Shown here: piece by piece, positions 18,936-27,450 of the stretch
Layout of the letters: each line of letters begins with the position of its first letter
How positions within the stretch are numbered: the first letter of the stretch is position 1
DNA from: a gamma proteobacterium HIMB55
GTDB lineage: Bacteria > Pseudomonadota > Gammaproteobacteria > Pseudomonadales > Halieaceae
DNA length: 64,000 nucleotides
Reading direction: 5' to 3'
Assembly (NCBI GenBank): GCA_000227505.4
Contig: AGIF02000001.1
Span: 1,942,035-2,006,034, forward strand
Notes under the pieces: generated by a model
The model's input: the letters and a program-made list of their open reading frames with translations, nothing else
Databases searched by the model: none
What the model was told of the DNA's origin: nothing
Program-made: the position numbers and the translations under genes

Positions 18936-19733
18936 ATGATCAACACCAATATGAGCACCATTGATATAAATTGCGATATGGGCGAGTGGGAGGCAGAAGC
19001 CGAGCGTCGGCAGCTCTCTCCCTCAAGCGCCGAATCAGATCTGGCTTTGATGCCATTTATAAGCAGTTGCTCGATCGCCTGCGGGGGCCATATCGGTGAT
19101 GAGCACTCCATGAGAACCACGGTTCGCAACGCACTCCAGAACGGGCTTCGGGTCGGTGCTCATCCGGCCTATCCAGACAAAGGGAACTTTGGGCGTCTTA
19201 GCCTCGACCTTCCATTGGCCGATTTAACAGCAGCCCTTTTCTCACAGATCTCAACCCTTCAAGGAATAGTGGCGCAAGAAGGTGGGCAGCTTGCCTTTGT
19301 GAAACCTCACGGCGCGCTCTATAACGATATGGTGAGGAATGCCGCGCTTGCCGATAAAGTTATAGATACCATCAAGCGTATCGACCCAAGTCTTCCGCTG
19401 ATGGGACTGGCAGGTAGCGATTTAGACAAAAGGTGCGCAGCGAGAGGCATATCGTTTATTGCAGAGGCCTTTGCTGACCGGCGCTACAGCGATGACGGTG
19501 AGCTAACTTCTCGTAGCATTCCCGGTTCAGTGATCGAAGATCCGCAAGCAGCAGCGGATCAAATCCTATCGCTTATCAAGCAAGGATCCATTCCCGCCAT
19601 TACGGGAAAAGTCATCCCGCTTAAGGCGAGCACACTCTGTGTTCACAGCGATACACGAGGAGCGCTGGATCACATTAAAGCCATCAATACATTACTTAAA
19701 CAAAACAATGTCGAGGTAGGTGTTTCACCGTGA
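18936..19733 (+). CDS. pxpA: 5-oxoprolinase subunit PxpA (LamB/YcsF)
   Basis: PxpA with PxpB and PxpC forms the bacterial ATP-dependent 5-oxoprolinase, which opens pyroglutamate to glutamate in the cytoplasm. The 265-residue LamB/YcsF protein shows DINCDMGE at the start, SCSIACGGHIGDEHSM, GAHPAYPDKGNFGR and KPHGALYNDM, all hallmarks of the family. The first ATG and one five codons later are both possible starts; neither has a convincing ribosome site. It overlaps pxpB by four bases (GTGA). The operon recovers glutamate and nitrogen from pyroglutamate. Confidence 0.95.
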   Translation: MINTNMSTIDINCDMGEWEAEAERRQLSPSSAESDLALMPFISSCSIACGGHIGDEHSMRTTVRNALQNGLRVGAHPAYPDKGNFGRLSLDLPLADLTAALFSQISTLQGIVAQEGGQLAFVKPHGALYNDMVRNAALADKVIDTIKRIDPSLPLMGLAGSDLDKRCAARGISFIAEAFADRRYSDDGELTSRSIPGSVIEDPQAAADQILSLIKQGSIPAITGKVIPLKASTLCVHSDTRGALDHIKAINTLLKQNNVEVGVSP

Positions 19734-20494
19734 ACAGCGCTACCGTCTCAACAAAACCGCTCGATCGCAAAATCCAGCCCTACGGGGAAACAGGATTACT
19801 CGTGCAGTTTGATGAGACGGACGACGCAGCTGCCAGCGATGCAGTTACAGCACTCAATCAACAATTACTAAACTTAAACCTGCGCGGTATTGAAAGCACA
19901 ACACCGAGTTACATCAGTCTCTTAATCATCTTTGATCCCTCTGTGATGCCCGGCAACCGGCTAGCGTCGATTCTCACCGATTTACTCGAATGTACTGGCG
20001 TGCAACTGCTGTCTGAAAGTTCGGGGTTAAGAACCACAGCTTGGCGCTTGCCCACCCTATTTGTTGGTGAGCGCGACGAAGACGCGATAGCTCTAGAGAA
20101 TGAACTTGAGCTGTCTTGGGACCAAGTCGTCGAGACTTTTTGCGAGGTCTCATACAGAGTCAGTGCCCTAGGGTTTCTCCCCGGCTTTACCTATCTGGGA
20201 GGTCTGCCCGCAGAGCTCCATTGCCGTCGACTTGCAACACCCAGAGTAAGGATACCCTCATCCTCCGTCGCTATTGCTGGGCAGCAAGCGGGCATCTACC
20301 CCATGGATTCACCGGGAGGGTGGCGGATACTCGGTCGGCTGCCTTTCACTATTTTTGATCAGACCAATAAATCACCAGCACTGTTTTCACCGAACGATCG
20401 GATCACCTTTGAGCCAATATCAGAATCACATTTTGGCGAGCTGGCGCAAAAAGCTGACAAGGGCGCACTCAACCTCGACAGGTTCAAGCAATGA
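19730..20494 (+). CDS. pxpB: 5-oxoprolinase subunit PxpB (KipI-like)
   Basis: This is the KipI/AHS1-family subunit of 5-oxoprolinase. It has 254 residues, with the family segments ALGFLPGFTYLGGLP, TPRVRIPSSSVAIAGQQAGIY and SPGGWRILGRLP in the C-terminal half. It starts at a GTG overlapping the pxpA stop and ends overlapping the pxpC ATG (ATGA), so all three subunits are translationally coupled. The older name for this family is allophanate hydrolase subunit 1-like; the gene trio makes the 5-oxoprolinase assignment firm. Confidence 0.94.
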   Translation: MNSATVSTKPLDRKIQPYGETGLLVQFDETDDAAASDAVTALNQQLLNLNLRGIESTTPSYISLLIIFDPSVMPGNRLASILTDLLECTGVQLLSESSGLRTTAWRLPTLFVGERDEDAIALENELELSWDQVVETFCEVSYRVSALGFLPGFTYLGGLPAELHCRRLATPRVRIPSSSVAIAGQQAGIYPMDSPGGWRILGRLPFTIFDQTNKSPALFSPNDRITFEPISESHFGELAQKADKGALNLDRFKQ

Positions 20495-21381
20495 TCATAA
20501 GCTTCGTAACGAGTGGGCTCAGAACAACAACGCAAGACCTAGGGCGTCGCGGGTATACACACCTCGGCATCCCTGTGGGCGGCGTACTCGACACCCCCGC
20601 GATGCGATACGCCAATCAGCTGGTAGGTAATCCAATCAATACACCCGTGCTTGAGATCACACTAAGCGGACCGCAACTCGTCTGTGAACAAGCAGGCTCG
20701 ATTGCGCTGACGGGTGCCAACTTTGGCATCCACATAAATGGAGAGGAAAAGCCCAGTAACGCTCGGATAGTCCTTGCCGCCGGTGACACGATAAGTTTTT
20801 CCAACCCTCAAAAAGGTTGTCGCGGGTATCTTGCAGTTGAGGGCGATTGGCAGGTTAAGCGATGGCTTGGCAGTGCCAGTGCACTTCGTGTCGGTAGCCA
20901 GGAACTCCTACCCAATGCCGTGTGGAAAGCAGGCGACCACCTCGTGACACGCGAGAGGCGAGTGAAGCCGTGGTCCTCTCTGGCGCTCCAGCCCGGTCCG
21001 CCGTCGACTCAAATAAATGTTTACAAAGGGCCCGAATTTAACTGGCTGACTGACGAGGCGCAGGAGGCTTTACTCAGCACTCCGATAAAGATTTGCGAAC
21101 CCTCAAATCGAGTAGGACTGCGGACAGACACAACGTTGGCGCTTCAAGAAAAACACAAAAACACGGAGATGCTCTCATCCGGCGTGATGCCCGGTACTGT
21201 GCAGCTTACTTCCAGTGGCGAGACCATTATTCTGCTTGCTGACGGACAAACCATTGGCGGCTATCCACGAGTACTTCAGTGCAGCCACTCATCGCTCAGA
21301 TCACTCGGTCAACTCAGAGCGGGAGACACGTTTTCGTTGAGACTGATCAGTCAAAATGGTACGGACGCCGATCTCTACTAA
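20491..21381 (+). CDS. pxpC: 5-oxoprolinase subunit PxpC (KipA-like)
   Basis: This is the KipA/AHS2-family subunit of 5-oxoprolinase. Characteristic segments are TTQDLGRRGYTHLGIPVGG at the N-terminus, ANQLVGN, and the C-terminal SGVMPGTVQLTSSGETIILL with DGQTIGGYPR. The length of 296 residues is slightly short of many homologues but lacks no visible block. It is the last gene of the operon. The next gene is convergent across 32 bp with no clear terminator. Confidence 0.94.
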   Translation: MIISFVTSGLRTTTQDLGRRGYTHLGIPVGGVLDTPAMRYANQLVGNPINTPVLEITLSGPQLVCEQAGSIALTGANFGIHINGEEKPSNARIVLAAGDTISFSNPQKGCRGYLAVEGDWQVKRWLGSASALRVGSQELLPNAVWKAGDHLVTRERRVKPWSSLALQPGPPSTQINVYKGPEFNWLTDEAQEALLSTPIKICEPSNRVGLRTDTTLALQEKHKNTEMLSSGVMPGTVQLTSSGETIILLADGQTIGGYPRVLQCSHSSLRSLGQLRAGDTFSLRLISQNGTDADLY

Positions 21382-21413
21382 AAGGGATAGCGATTTCTTT
21401 GTATAGCGCCGCG

Positions 21414-21812
21414 TCACTTTGGCTCTTTTCGAGCCCGCGCACGTTCATAAGGCTTTTTGCTCGCCGAGCCAGACAAAGGTCGGAAGCTCAAACCGGATGA
21501 TGCGTTCTGTTGTGCCTCTATACCGGTCGTTGATGAGGCGCTCGAAACAGCTTCCCCTCGGTTCCCAACAGAGCTCATCGACTGCCTAGACAACACTTTG
21601 AAACAGGCGGACATTGCTGCCATTCCAGCCATCTTTTCAACGTCATCTGACCACCAAGCCTTGGCGCCGACGCGCATTTCACTCACCGTTTGACTCACGA
21701 TCACTGAACAATCGGTCGTCGCGGCACTCTCCGAGGAGCCTGCTTCAGCAGAGGCCTCGACCGAAGCCATAACCAGCATTAACGGCACTGAAAAAGACGA
21801 AAAGCGTTTCAT
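21414..21812 (-). CDS. Small secreted protein of unknown function
   Basis: I do not recognise this 132-residue protein. It begins with a credible Sec signal peptide: MKRFSS, a hydrophobic core and likely cleavage after VEASA. The mature part has an early Cys in TTDCSV and another in MSACFKV, which could form a disulfide, then a Ser/Ala-rich stretch and a basic tail (ERARARKEPK). AAGGTG lies about eight bases upstream of the ATG, which supports translation on this strand rather than the shorter opposing frame. It is convergent with pxpC and divergent from the TorF-like porin. Confidence 0.6.
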   Translation of the reverse strand: MKRFSSFSVPLMLVMASVEASAEAGSSESAATTDCSVIVSQTVSEMRVGAKAWWSDDVEKMAGMAAMSACFKVLSRQSMSSVGNRGEAVSSASSTTGIEAQQNASSGLSFRPLSGSASKKPYERARARKEPK

Positions 21813-21868
21813 TTACCCACACCTTAGAAAACTTGCTTCTATTAATTACGACTCGGCCTTGGGAGAGA

Positions 21869-21883
21869 TCACATGTCATGTGA
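21869..21883. promoter_or_regulatory. Perfect palindrome TCACATG-T-CATGTGA
   Basis: A 7-bp-arm perfect inverted repeat with a 1-bp centre, between the small secreted-protein gene and the NtrC-type site. The symmetry suggests a repressor or activator dimer site. Which of the two divergent genes it serves is unclear. Confidence 0.4.
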
Positions 21884-21936
21884 CTCTTGTTCTCCAAAAG
21901 CCAGACTCTCCACATCGCCCCGAAATGGACTTCTAG

Positions 21937-21953
21937 TGCACCACCATGGTGCA
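21937..21953 (+). promoter_or_regulatory. NtrC (NRI) binding site upstream of the porin
   Basis: The 17 bp TGCACC-ACCAT-GGTGCA match the NtrC enhancer consensus TGCACC-N5-GGTGCA exactly. They lie about 100 bp upstream of the sigma-54 -24/-12 element, a normal enhancer distance. Only one such site is seen in this gap. Confidence 0.75.
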
Positions 21954-22038
21954 AAGATCGAGAAGCCATGCTGGAAACTGCTACGCAAATTGGTCGTAAA
22001 TCTCAATAAATCCATTAAAAACAATTACTTAAAATTTT

Positions 22039-22054
22039 TGGCCCGCTTGTTGCA
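22039..22054 (+). promoter_or_regulatory. Sigma-54 promoter of the TorF-like porin gene
   Basis: TGGCCCG-CTTG-TTGCA fits the -24/-12 consensus TGGCACG-N4-TTGCW with one difference, keeping the essential GG and GC at the right spacing. The expected transcription start is near 22065, leaving a leader of about 75 nt. Together with the upstream NtrC site it predicts induction under nitrogen limitation. Confidence 0.75.
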
Positions 22055-22140
22055 AAAGCAGGAACGACCACGTCCACAGCGCTTACCAAAAAGTTCGGAA
22101 GGCGCACTGGTCCCCAATATCGTTACTACTAGGAGTAAAC

Positions 22141-22875
22141 ATGAAGACAACTTTTTCCCGAACTAAGAAAGCCGCGATCGCGATTCCTGCAGCATTGATC
22201 TGCGCTATGGCATCAACCGCGAATGCTGGCGAGTGGTCTGCAAACGCATCTATGACCAGCAACTACATTTGGCGTGGCCTGACTCAGACTGAAAACGAAG
22301 CTGCTGTTCAGGGTGGCATCGATTACGCAGCGGACAACGGCTTCTACATCGGCACATGGGCATCGAACGTGAACTACGGCGCAGGTGACGTGTACTCATA
22401 CGAGCATGACGTCTACGCAGGCTACGCGTTCAGCACGGGCGACATCAGCTGGGATGTAGGCTACCTCTACTACAACTACGACAGCGAAGCGGAATTCGAC
22501 TTTGGTGAAGTGTACGTGGGCATGGGAATTGGGGACTTCAGTGTCCAGTACAATCTACTCGCCAATACAGAAGCTGACGAGGGTGAAGGCCAAGACTTCG
22601 GCTTTGGCGAAGCCTACTACCTATCACTCGACTACGGGTTTGAGTTAAGCAATGGCGTGGGCGTTGGTCTACACATCGGACATCACGACGGTGATTTTGC
22701 CGAAGCGTTCAACGGTAACGCCAGTGGATACACTGACTACAACGTATCCTTCAGCAAGGACGGCTTTACGTTCATGATCTCGGACACCAACGTAAAAGGT
22801 GGTGCAGCCGAGGGTGGCTATGACAACGACAGCGTTAAGTTCGTTGTTTCTTATGCAGTCGATATTGCGATGTAA
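22141..22875 (+). CDS. TorF-family putative outer-membrane porin
   Basis: This 244-residue protein has a clear Sec signal peptide ending TANAG. It consists of alternating amphipathic beta strands rich in Tyr, Trp, Gly and Asp, with the family opening SMTSNYIWRGLTQTENEAAVQGG. It matches the TorF-type beta-barrel family (TIGR02001-like). A good ribosome site (AGGAG) precedes the ATG. The mature protein is very acidic, as in marine outer-membrane proteins. Regulation appears to be sigma-54/NtrC dependent, so it may admit a nitrogenous solute. The gene ends at a strong bidirectional terminator. Confidence 0.85.
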   Translation: MKTTFSRTKKAAIAIPAALICAMASTANAGEWSANASMTSNYIWRGLTQTENEAAVQGGIDYAADNGFYIGTWASNVNYGAGDVYSYEHDVYAGYAFSTGDISWDVGYLYYNYDSEAEFDFGEVYVGMGIGDFSVQYNLLANTEADEGEGQDFGFGEAYYLSLDYGFELSNGVGVGLHIGHHDGDFAEAFNGNASGYTDYNVSFSKDGFTFMISDTNVKGGAAEGGYDNDSVKFVVSYAVDIAM

Positions 22876-22917
22876 GAAATCGAGCTTTCGAACTCGCACT
22901 GAGATGTACAGTGCATA

Positions 22918-22945
22918 AAAAAAGCGCTCTTCGGAGCGCTTTTTT
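22918..22945. terminator. Bidirectional rho-independent terminator
   Basis: The hairpin AAAAAAGCGCTC-TTCG-GAGCGCTTTTTT is perfect, with a UUCG tetraloop and A/T tracts on both sides. It can end both the porin transcript (plus) and the convergent DUF3604 transcript (minus). Confidence 0.93.
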
Positions 22946-22998
22946 ATTTCTATGACCACCCGCTAAAACAGCATGCAGTTAACGTCCTTGAGCGAAAT

Positions 22999-25206
22999 TC
23001 AGCCCTCAGCAGGTATGATGTTGATCGGCGAAGACCATGCGCGCTCTTGAAGCGTTTTAGCCAAGTCAGGTCTTGGGTCTACGCCTGCTCGGATAGCATC
23101 CCAGGTCGACCAACGACAGGTGGGGTTTTCAATCACACGCGCGTAATAAAAGGCGCGAACCGTAGAATCAAACTCAGGGTCCGACCAAAGCGCTGAGAGC
23201 TGAGCCGCGCCCGTCTCTGGGTTAATTGCGCAGGTAGTGATATCCACCCTAGCACCGTTGTCAGGGCAACGATTCGTCTCGAGATTAACCGCCGCACCAC
23301 CAGCGCACGCGACGTCTATCACTTCCTCGTGTGTCTCGCCCTCTGCATCCACCCAGCCTTTAATAACCTGCAAGCGCTGCAAAGGCGCACTCGACGGATC
23401 AGCAGAGGCCATGACGAGGAAATTAGGCGCGCGTGCATCGTCAGTGGATAGTTCGATATCGCTCCCCATGGTGACACCTCGCTCGTAGGCTTGGTCAATA
23501 CCATCGGCAGCATCCAGCATGCTTGCATCGAGTTCAGCACCACCGAAGAAGCGCACTTTTATCCGTGGCCCTGAGGTTGCAAACACCTCTTTTCGGCGGA
23601 AAGCCTCATAGAGTGAGTCTCGGGTATTTTCTTCAGCCCAAGCCGCCGCGAGACCAGAAGCGCCAAACGTCGGGGTCGCGCCGTTTATGTAGACCTCACC
23701 ATTCACCTTCGAATAAGCAGCGCCACCTCGTGGTGATGGATTAGTGATTGCGAGAACACGACTGCCCCAGTAAAAGGTTTGCGCGTCCAAGCCTGTATAG
23801 GGAATAGATCCTCGCTGAACCGCCTCACTTGATAACAGACCGAGCTTGGAAACGTAGTTATCCTCCTCGATTGCCGCAGCGCCCGAGTGAGTATCGCTGG
23901 AGCCAATAAAGCCAAACTTATAGGGATTGGTAATACCTGACTGCTCTAGACTAAGTCCGTTGAGCAGCGCCTCGCGCACATAGGAGCCATTCACAGCACT
24001 CAGTGCGTTTGTGGCGACGCGGTAAGGCATGATCTCAAAACCTGCAAATTCATCTCGGTTTGAGAGCAATGGGTGCGTTTCTGATGTGCCCTTTACCTGC
24101 GTTATCTCGACCACAGGTTCGTTTCGCATCCGCTGTTCTGCGTAAGCGTCGTCGAGTGGATTACCCGCCCAATCTTCAAGCTTAAACATTTGGCCGTTTG
24201 AGCCATTCGAGTTGTGAGGAATGGACATGCTTTCAACACCCATGTCGCGAAGCTCATCCATCCAATCCCACAAATCCTCTGGATTTACCGAATGAAATCG
24301 CGAGAAAGGCTCACGCGGTAGTTTGTCGCTGCCCTTGAAAATGACGTTGCGATGCAAGTTGCCCATGTCGAGCGTCGATGCTGTGTATTCATAGGCAACA
24401 AAGGTCGTGAAGTCACCGGGATCGTTAAACTCCTCGGCCGCATCGATAATGTCTTCCCATGCCGACCGGATAACCCCTAATACCTCGTCGCGATCGATTT
24501 CGCCGGAGCGAACACCGGCTACGGCACTTGGCAAAAAACCGGCGAAGGTGCCGAGACGGCGCATCATGCTAACGAAATCAGTATCGTAATTATCGGCATC
24601 GTTCAGGCCGTGATACGGCGATGCAAAATCATTCTTAGAAAACTCGGTTACAGTTTCCGCGGATGCCTTGGCCAACCCCAAGAACATGGCGTGATCCGTT
24701 ACAGCATAAAAATCCAAGGGGCGAGATAGTTGCATATCGAAGCCACCGGGATTGGTAATGGCTTCGCCTTTCGCAAATCGATACGCATCGTACGGTGTTG
24801 CTTGAGTCCCCATGGCATATCCATCAAACGAGTATTCGGTGTGAACATGAAGATCACCGTAATAAGGTGATCTTTGCCCTGGAGACATGGCAGAGACTGA
24901 CTCGTCCGGACCATCATTACTGGCACTCACATCACTTGCACCACCGGTACGATCGAGCAAAACGGTATCTGGCTCAAAGACACTGGCCGACCAGTTACCG
25001 TCGGGATCTTGCTCGACGAGTAGCTTGTCTATTTCAGCAGTGCTCTCAATAACGCTTGGATCATTGTGCACATCGGCCATGGCACTGAAGGATTCACTCG
25101 ACTGCTCGACAGGCTCACCGCCGCAGGCGCTCAATAAACTCAAACATCCAACCGCTACAACAAGGTAACCAAAAGCGCTGATCTTCGATTGCGTGCTCGG
25201 TAACAT
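22999..25206 (-). CDS. DUF3604 lipoprotein
   Basis: This 735-residue protein has a lipoprotein signal with lipobox LLSAC, so it is probably anchored in the periplasm or outer membrane. The body matches the DUF3604 family: YYGDLHVHTEYSFDGYAMG and VTDHAMFLG resemble the His-rich metal-binding segments of PHP-type phosphoesterases. Further His/Asp clusters lie at SIPHNSNGSNG and GSSDTHSG. Members are common in marine bacteria and enzymatically undefined. AAGGTG precedes the start. Only 113 bp separate it from the PNPOx-like gene upstream on the same strand, but a promoter candidate fits in that gap. Confidence 0.85.
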   Translation of the reverse strand: MLPSTQSKISAFGYLVVAVGCLSLLSACGGEPVEQSSESFSAMADVHNDPSVIESTAEIDKLLVEQDPDGNWSASVFEPDTVLLDRTGGASDVSASNDGPDESVSAMSPGQRSPYYGDLHVHTEYSFDGYAMGTQATPYDAYRFAKGEAITNPGGFDMQLSRPLDFYAVTDHAMFLGLAKASAETVTEFSKNDFASPYHGLNDADNYDTDFVSMMRRLGTFAGFLPSAVAGVRSGEIDRDEVLGVIRSAWEDIIDAAEEFNDPGDFTTFVAYEYTASTLDMGNLHRNVIFKGSDKLPREPFSRFHSVNPEDLWDWMDELRDMGVESMSIPHNSNGSNGQMFKLEDWAGNPLDDAYAEQRMRNEPVVEITQVKGTSETHPLLSNRDEFAGFEIMPYRVATNALSAVNGSYVREALLNGLSLEQSGITNPYKFGFIGSSDTHSGAAAIEEDNYVSKLGLLSSEAVQRGSIPYTGLDAQTFYWGSRVLAITNPSPRGGAAYSKVNGEVYINGATPTFGASGLAAAWAEENTRDSLYEAFRRKEVFATSGPRIKVRFFGGAELDASMLDAADGIDQAYERGVTMGSDIELSTDDARAPNFLVMASADPSSAPLQRLQVIKGWVDAEGETHEEVIDVACAGGAAVNLETNRCPDNGARVDITTCAINPETGAAQLSALWSDPEFDSTVRAFYYARVIENPTCRWSTWDAIRAGVDPRPDLAKTLQERAWSSPINIIPAEG

Positions 25207-25227
25207 GGCGAAAACACCTTTTAGATA

Positions 25228-25256
25228 TCATTATTCTTGCCGGTAGCATAAAACAA
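25228..25256 (-). promoter_or_regulatory. Promoter candidate for the DUF3604 gene
   Basis: On the minus strand, TTGTTT (25251-25256), a 17-bp spacer and TAATGA (25228-25233) make a plausible sigma-70 promoter just upstream of the DUF3604 start. The match is moderate. Confidence 0.35.
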
Positions 25257-25319
25257 AAGCGTCGAGAGGCCACCAATACTTCGAAACTGCGTGTCACTCT
25301 CAAACCGAGCGCTGCTGGA

Positions 25320-25880
25320 CTAAGGGTTCAGAGCTTGCTCCGTCCAACCGGCATCACCGAGCTCACTGCGTGTGCGCGTTTGCTGCTTCGCTAAGACAAG
25401 ATGATCGACGGAGTGTGGCTCAAAAACGATTACCGCGAACGTATCAGGGGGTGTTGCCGTGACACCGGGAGCTTCGCCAGTTCCCTCTGGCACCCCAGGT
25501 GTTATCCAAAAGAACTGTTCCTTCGCTGCTTCGGATAATGCAGACCAAATCCTCTCGCGCTTGTCGAGAGCGTCCTGCGACTCATCAGCTGCTGTATAAA
25601 TTTTGCTGTCACAGCCAAGTCGGTACTGCTCTCGGGTGTGGGTAAAATACCAACCAATCTCAACGCGCGAACACGATGCCAGCTCGCTTATTTTTTGGCT
25701 GCGTGTATCGGTGATAATTGAGAGCGATAAATCATCATCAGAAAATCCACGAAAAACCACCATGCGCACTCGCGGCGTACCGTCTCCTGCGACCGTCGCC
25801 AATTGAAAGTAACGGTTGTGCGCATCGCGCTTGTTTTTTGCGATCGATTTTTTTAACCGTTCATGCCAAGCAGGTTTCAT
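25320..25880 (-). CDS. PNPOx-like flavin-binding protein (Alr4036 family)
   Basis: This 186-residue protein resembles the Alr4036-type group related to pyridoxamine 5'-phosphate oxidase, which binds FMN in a split barrel. Visible features are FQLATVAGDGTPRVRMVVFRG near the N-terminus and SQKISELASCSRVEIGWYF, the strand pair that holds FMN in this fold. The C-terminal part differs from PdxH, so true PNP oxidase activity is doubtful. The start is MKPAWHER; an in-frame upstream extension of twelve codons lacks family similarity. Confidence 0.78.
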   Translation of the reverse strand: MKPAWHERLKKSIAKNKRDAHNRYFQLATVAGDGTPRVRMVVFRGFSDDDLSLSIITDTRSQKISELASCSRVEIGWYFTHTREQYRLGCDSKIYTAADESQDALDKRERIWSALSEAAKEQFFWITPGVPEGTGEAPGVTATPPDTFAVIVFEPHSVDHLVLAKQQTRTRSELGDAGWTEQALNP

Positions 25881-25996
25881 GTTTTCAAGCCTTGAACTGT
25901 TTCTGACAGGCCCCACGGAGAATAACGTCTGATAGGACCGTAAACGTAGAACGCAAAATACCTGATAATCTTCCTAACAAGCTGTTGTTGAGAAAA

Positions 25997-27442
25997 ATGA
26001 AGATGCAAAAGATTGGTCAAAGCCTTGCCCTACTGGCAATAGGCCTTAGCTCATCATCCTATGCGGACTTCGATTACTTCGAGAGTAATCGACAGATGAT
26101 TCGTAATGGTGTGCAAGCGGTACTCAGCTGTAACGGCCTTTTCACCTCGAACCGCAGCATCGATCAAGTTTTTCAAAATGAACTCGCCTACCTTGGCGAT
26201 CGCGTGATTGGGGACGCAAGTGGCGGAAACTATTCGGTTAATACAACCAATAAATGGGTAGGGGTAGGTGGCGACAACGACGGTGAGCGCATCCATGCCA
26301 TTTTTCGAGAGGGCATTGGCTGCATCGTGACCCCACCAAGCTGGGACTTAGCCAATAACGGTTCGCTGCCGACGATAGACTTGAGCTATCGAACCCCTTC
26401 CAGCCAGTTGCCTTGGCCAATGGGCGATGTCGTCCAAAGCAAACCCTTACCCCGGGACATCGACACAGCTGCGCTCCGCAAAGCAGAGCAATGGGCTTTT
26501 GAACGCGAGACGCCGGAGCAAAATACAGTCAGTCTTTTAGTCGTTCACAAAGGCAATATTATTCTTGAGCGCTACGCTGATGGCTTTGATCGCACAACCC
26601 GCACGCGGACCTGGTCTACTGCTAAGAGCATCGCAGCAACGCTTATCGGAATGAAAGTCGACGCGGGTGAGTTATCGCTAGACGCACCACTCGGTTTTAA
26701 TTGGCGACCTGAGGTGACAGCTACTGAGTTTGACCCACGAAACAGGGTCACTCTGCGTCATGCCTTGCACATGAGTTCAGGTCTCTACCCAGTCGACAGC
26801 TTTGGTATGGAGTACGCAACCGGCTCTGGCCTTGCTTATTGGGCGGGTGCCAGCTCGACCAAAGGCATGCGAAATCGTGGCCTTATCCGCGAGCCCGGAA
26901 CCTTTTGGGATTACGAGAATTACGACACATTACTCGCTGTTTACGCCTTGAAGCGGACATTCAAAACAGACGCGGACTACCTTCGTTACCCCCATACGGC
27001 GTTGTTCGAGCCTTTGGGTATGACCAGCACCTTGCCATCTACTGATCGATTCGGTGATTTTATTTTTTCATCACAGGTCTATACCAATGCGCGCGACCTC
27101 GCCCGCTTCGGTATGCTCTATCTTCAAAACGGTATCTGGCAAGGTAAGCGCTTACTATCAGAAGACTGGATAGAGTTTGTGAGGACGCCTGCTCCCGCAT
27201 CTGACGTGCGTGGATATGACTACGGTGGGCAATGGTGGCTGGTGCCCGACAACAGGAAAGGCGAGGTCCCGGCAGATGCTTACAGCACGGCCGGAAATCG
27301 AGGCCAATATGTGATTGTTGTGCCCAGCCATGATCTCGTTATTGTTCGGCGTGGTCTGGACTACGGTAAGCAAGGCTTTAATCGATGGGACCTTCTGCGC
27401 GAGGTGCTTAAAGCATTTCCAAAGGTAAAGTTGGACGATTAA
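25997..27442 (+). CDS. Secreted serine hydrolase, beta-lactamase/PBP fold
   Basis: This is an exported protein of about 481 residues, with a signal peptide ending SSYADF. The first 130 residues of the mature part are an uncharacterised region with Cys in VLSCNGLF and GIGCIV. The remainder is a class C beta-lactamase-like domain: the S-x-x-K nucleophile STAKS (Ser near residue 207), a YENY tyrosine motif, and TAGNRGQ where a K/H-x-G motif is expected. It probably acts as an esterase or peptidase on an unknown substrate. Start codons at 25997 and 26003 are both possible. It is convergent with the DUF1501 gene, eight bases apart. Confidence 0.82.
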   Translation: MKMQKIGQSLALLAIGLSSSSYADFDYFESNRQMIRNGVQAVLSCNGLFTSNRSIDQVFQNELAYLGDRVIGDASGGNYSVNTTNKWVGVGGDNDGERIHAIFREGIGCIVTPPSWDLANNGSLPTIDLSYRTPSSQLPWPMGDVVQSKPLPRDIDTAALRKAEQWAFERETPEQNTVSLLVVHKGNIILERYADGFDRTTRTRTWSTAKSIAATLIGMKVDAGELSLDAPLGFNWRPEVTATEFDPRNRVTLRHALHMSSGLYPVDSFGMEYATGSGLAYWAGASSTKGMRNRGLIREPGTFWDYENYDTLLAVYALKRTFKTDADYLRYPHTALFEPLGMTSTLPSTDRFGDFIFSSQVYTNARDLARFGMLYLQNGIWQGKRLLSEDWIEFVRTPAPASDVRGYDYGGQWWLVPDNRKGEVPADAYSTAGNRGQYVIVVPSHDLVIVRRGLDYGKQGFNRWDLLREVLKAFPKVKLDD

Positions 27443-27450
27443 CGCGTTTA

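Noticed and set aside
21457-21693. 78-codon plus-strand frame opposite the small secreted protein
   Set aside because: The minus strand has a signal peptide and a spaced ribosome site; the plus frame has neither.
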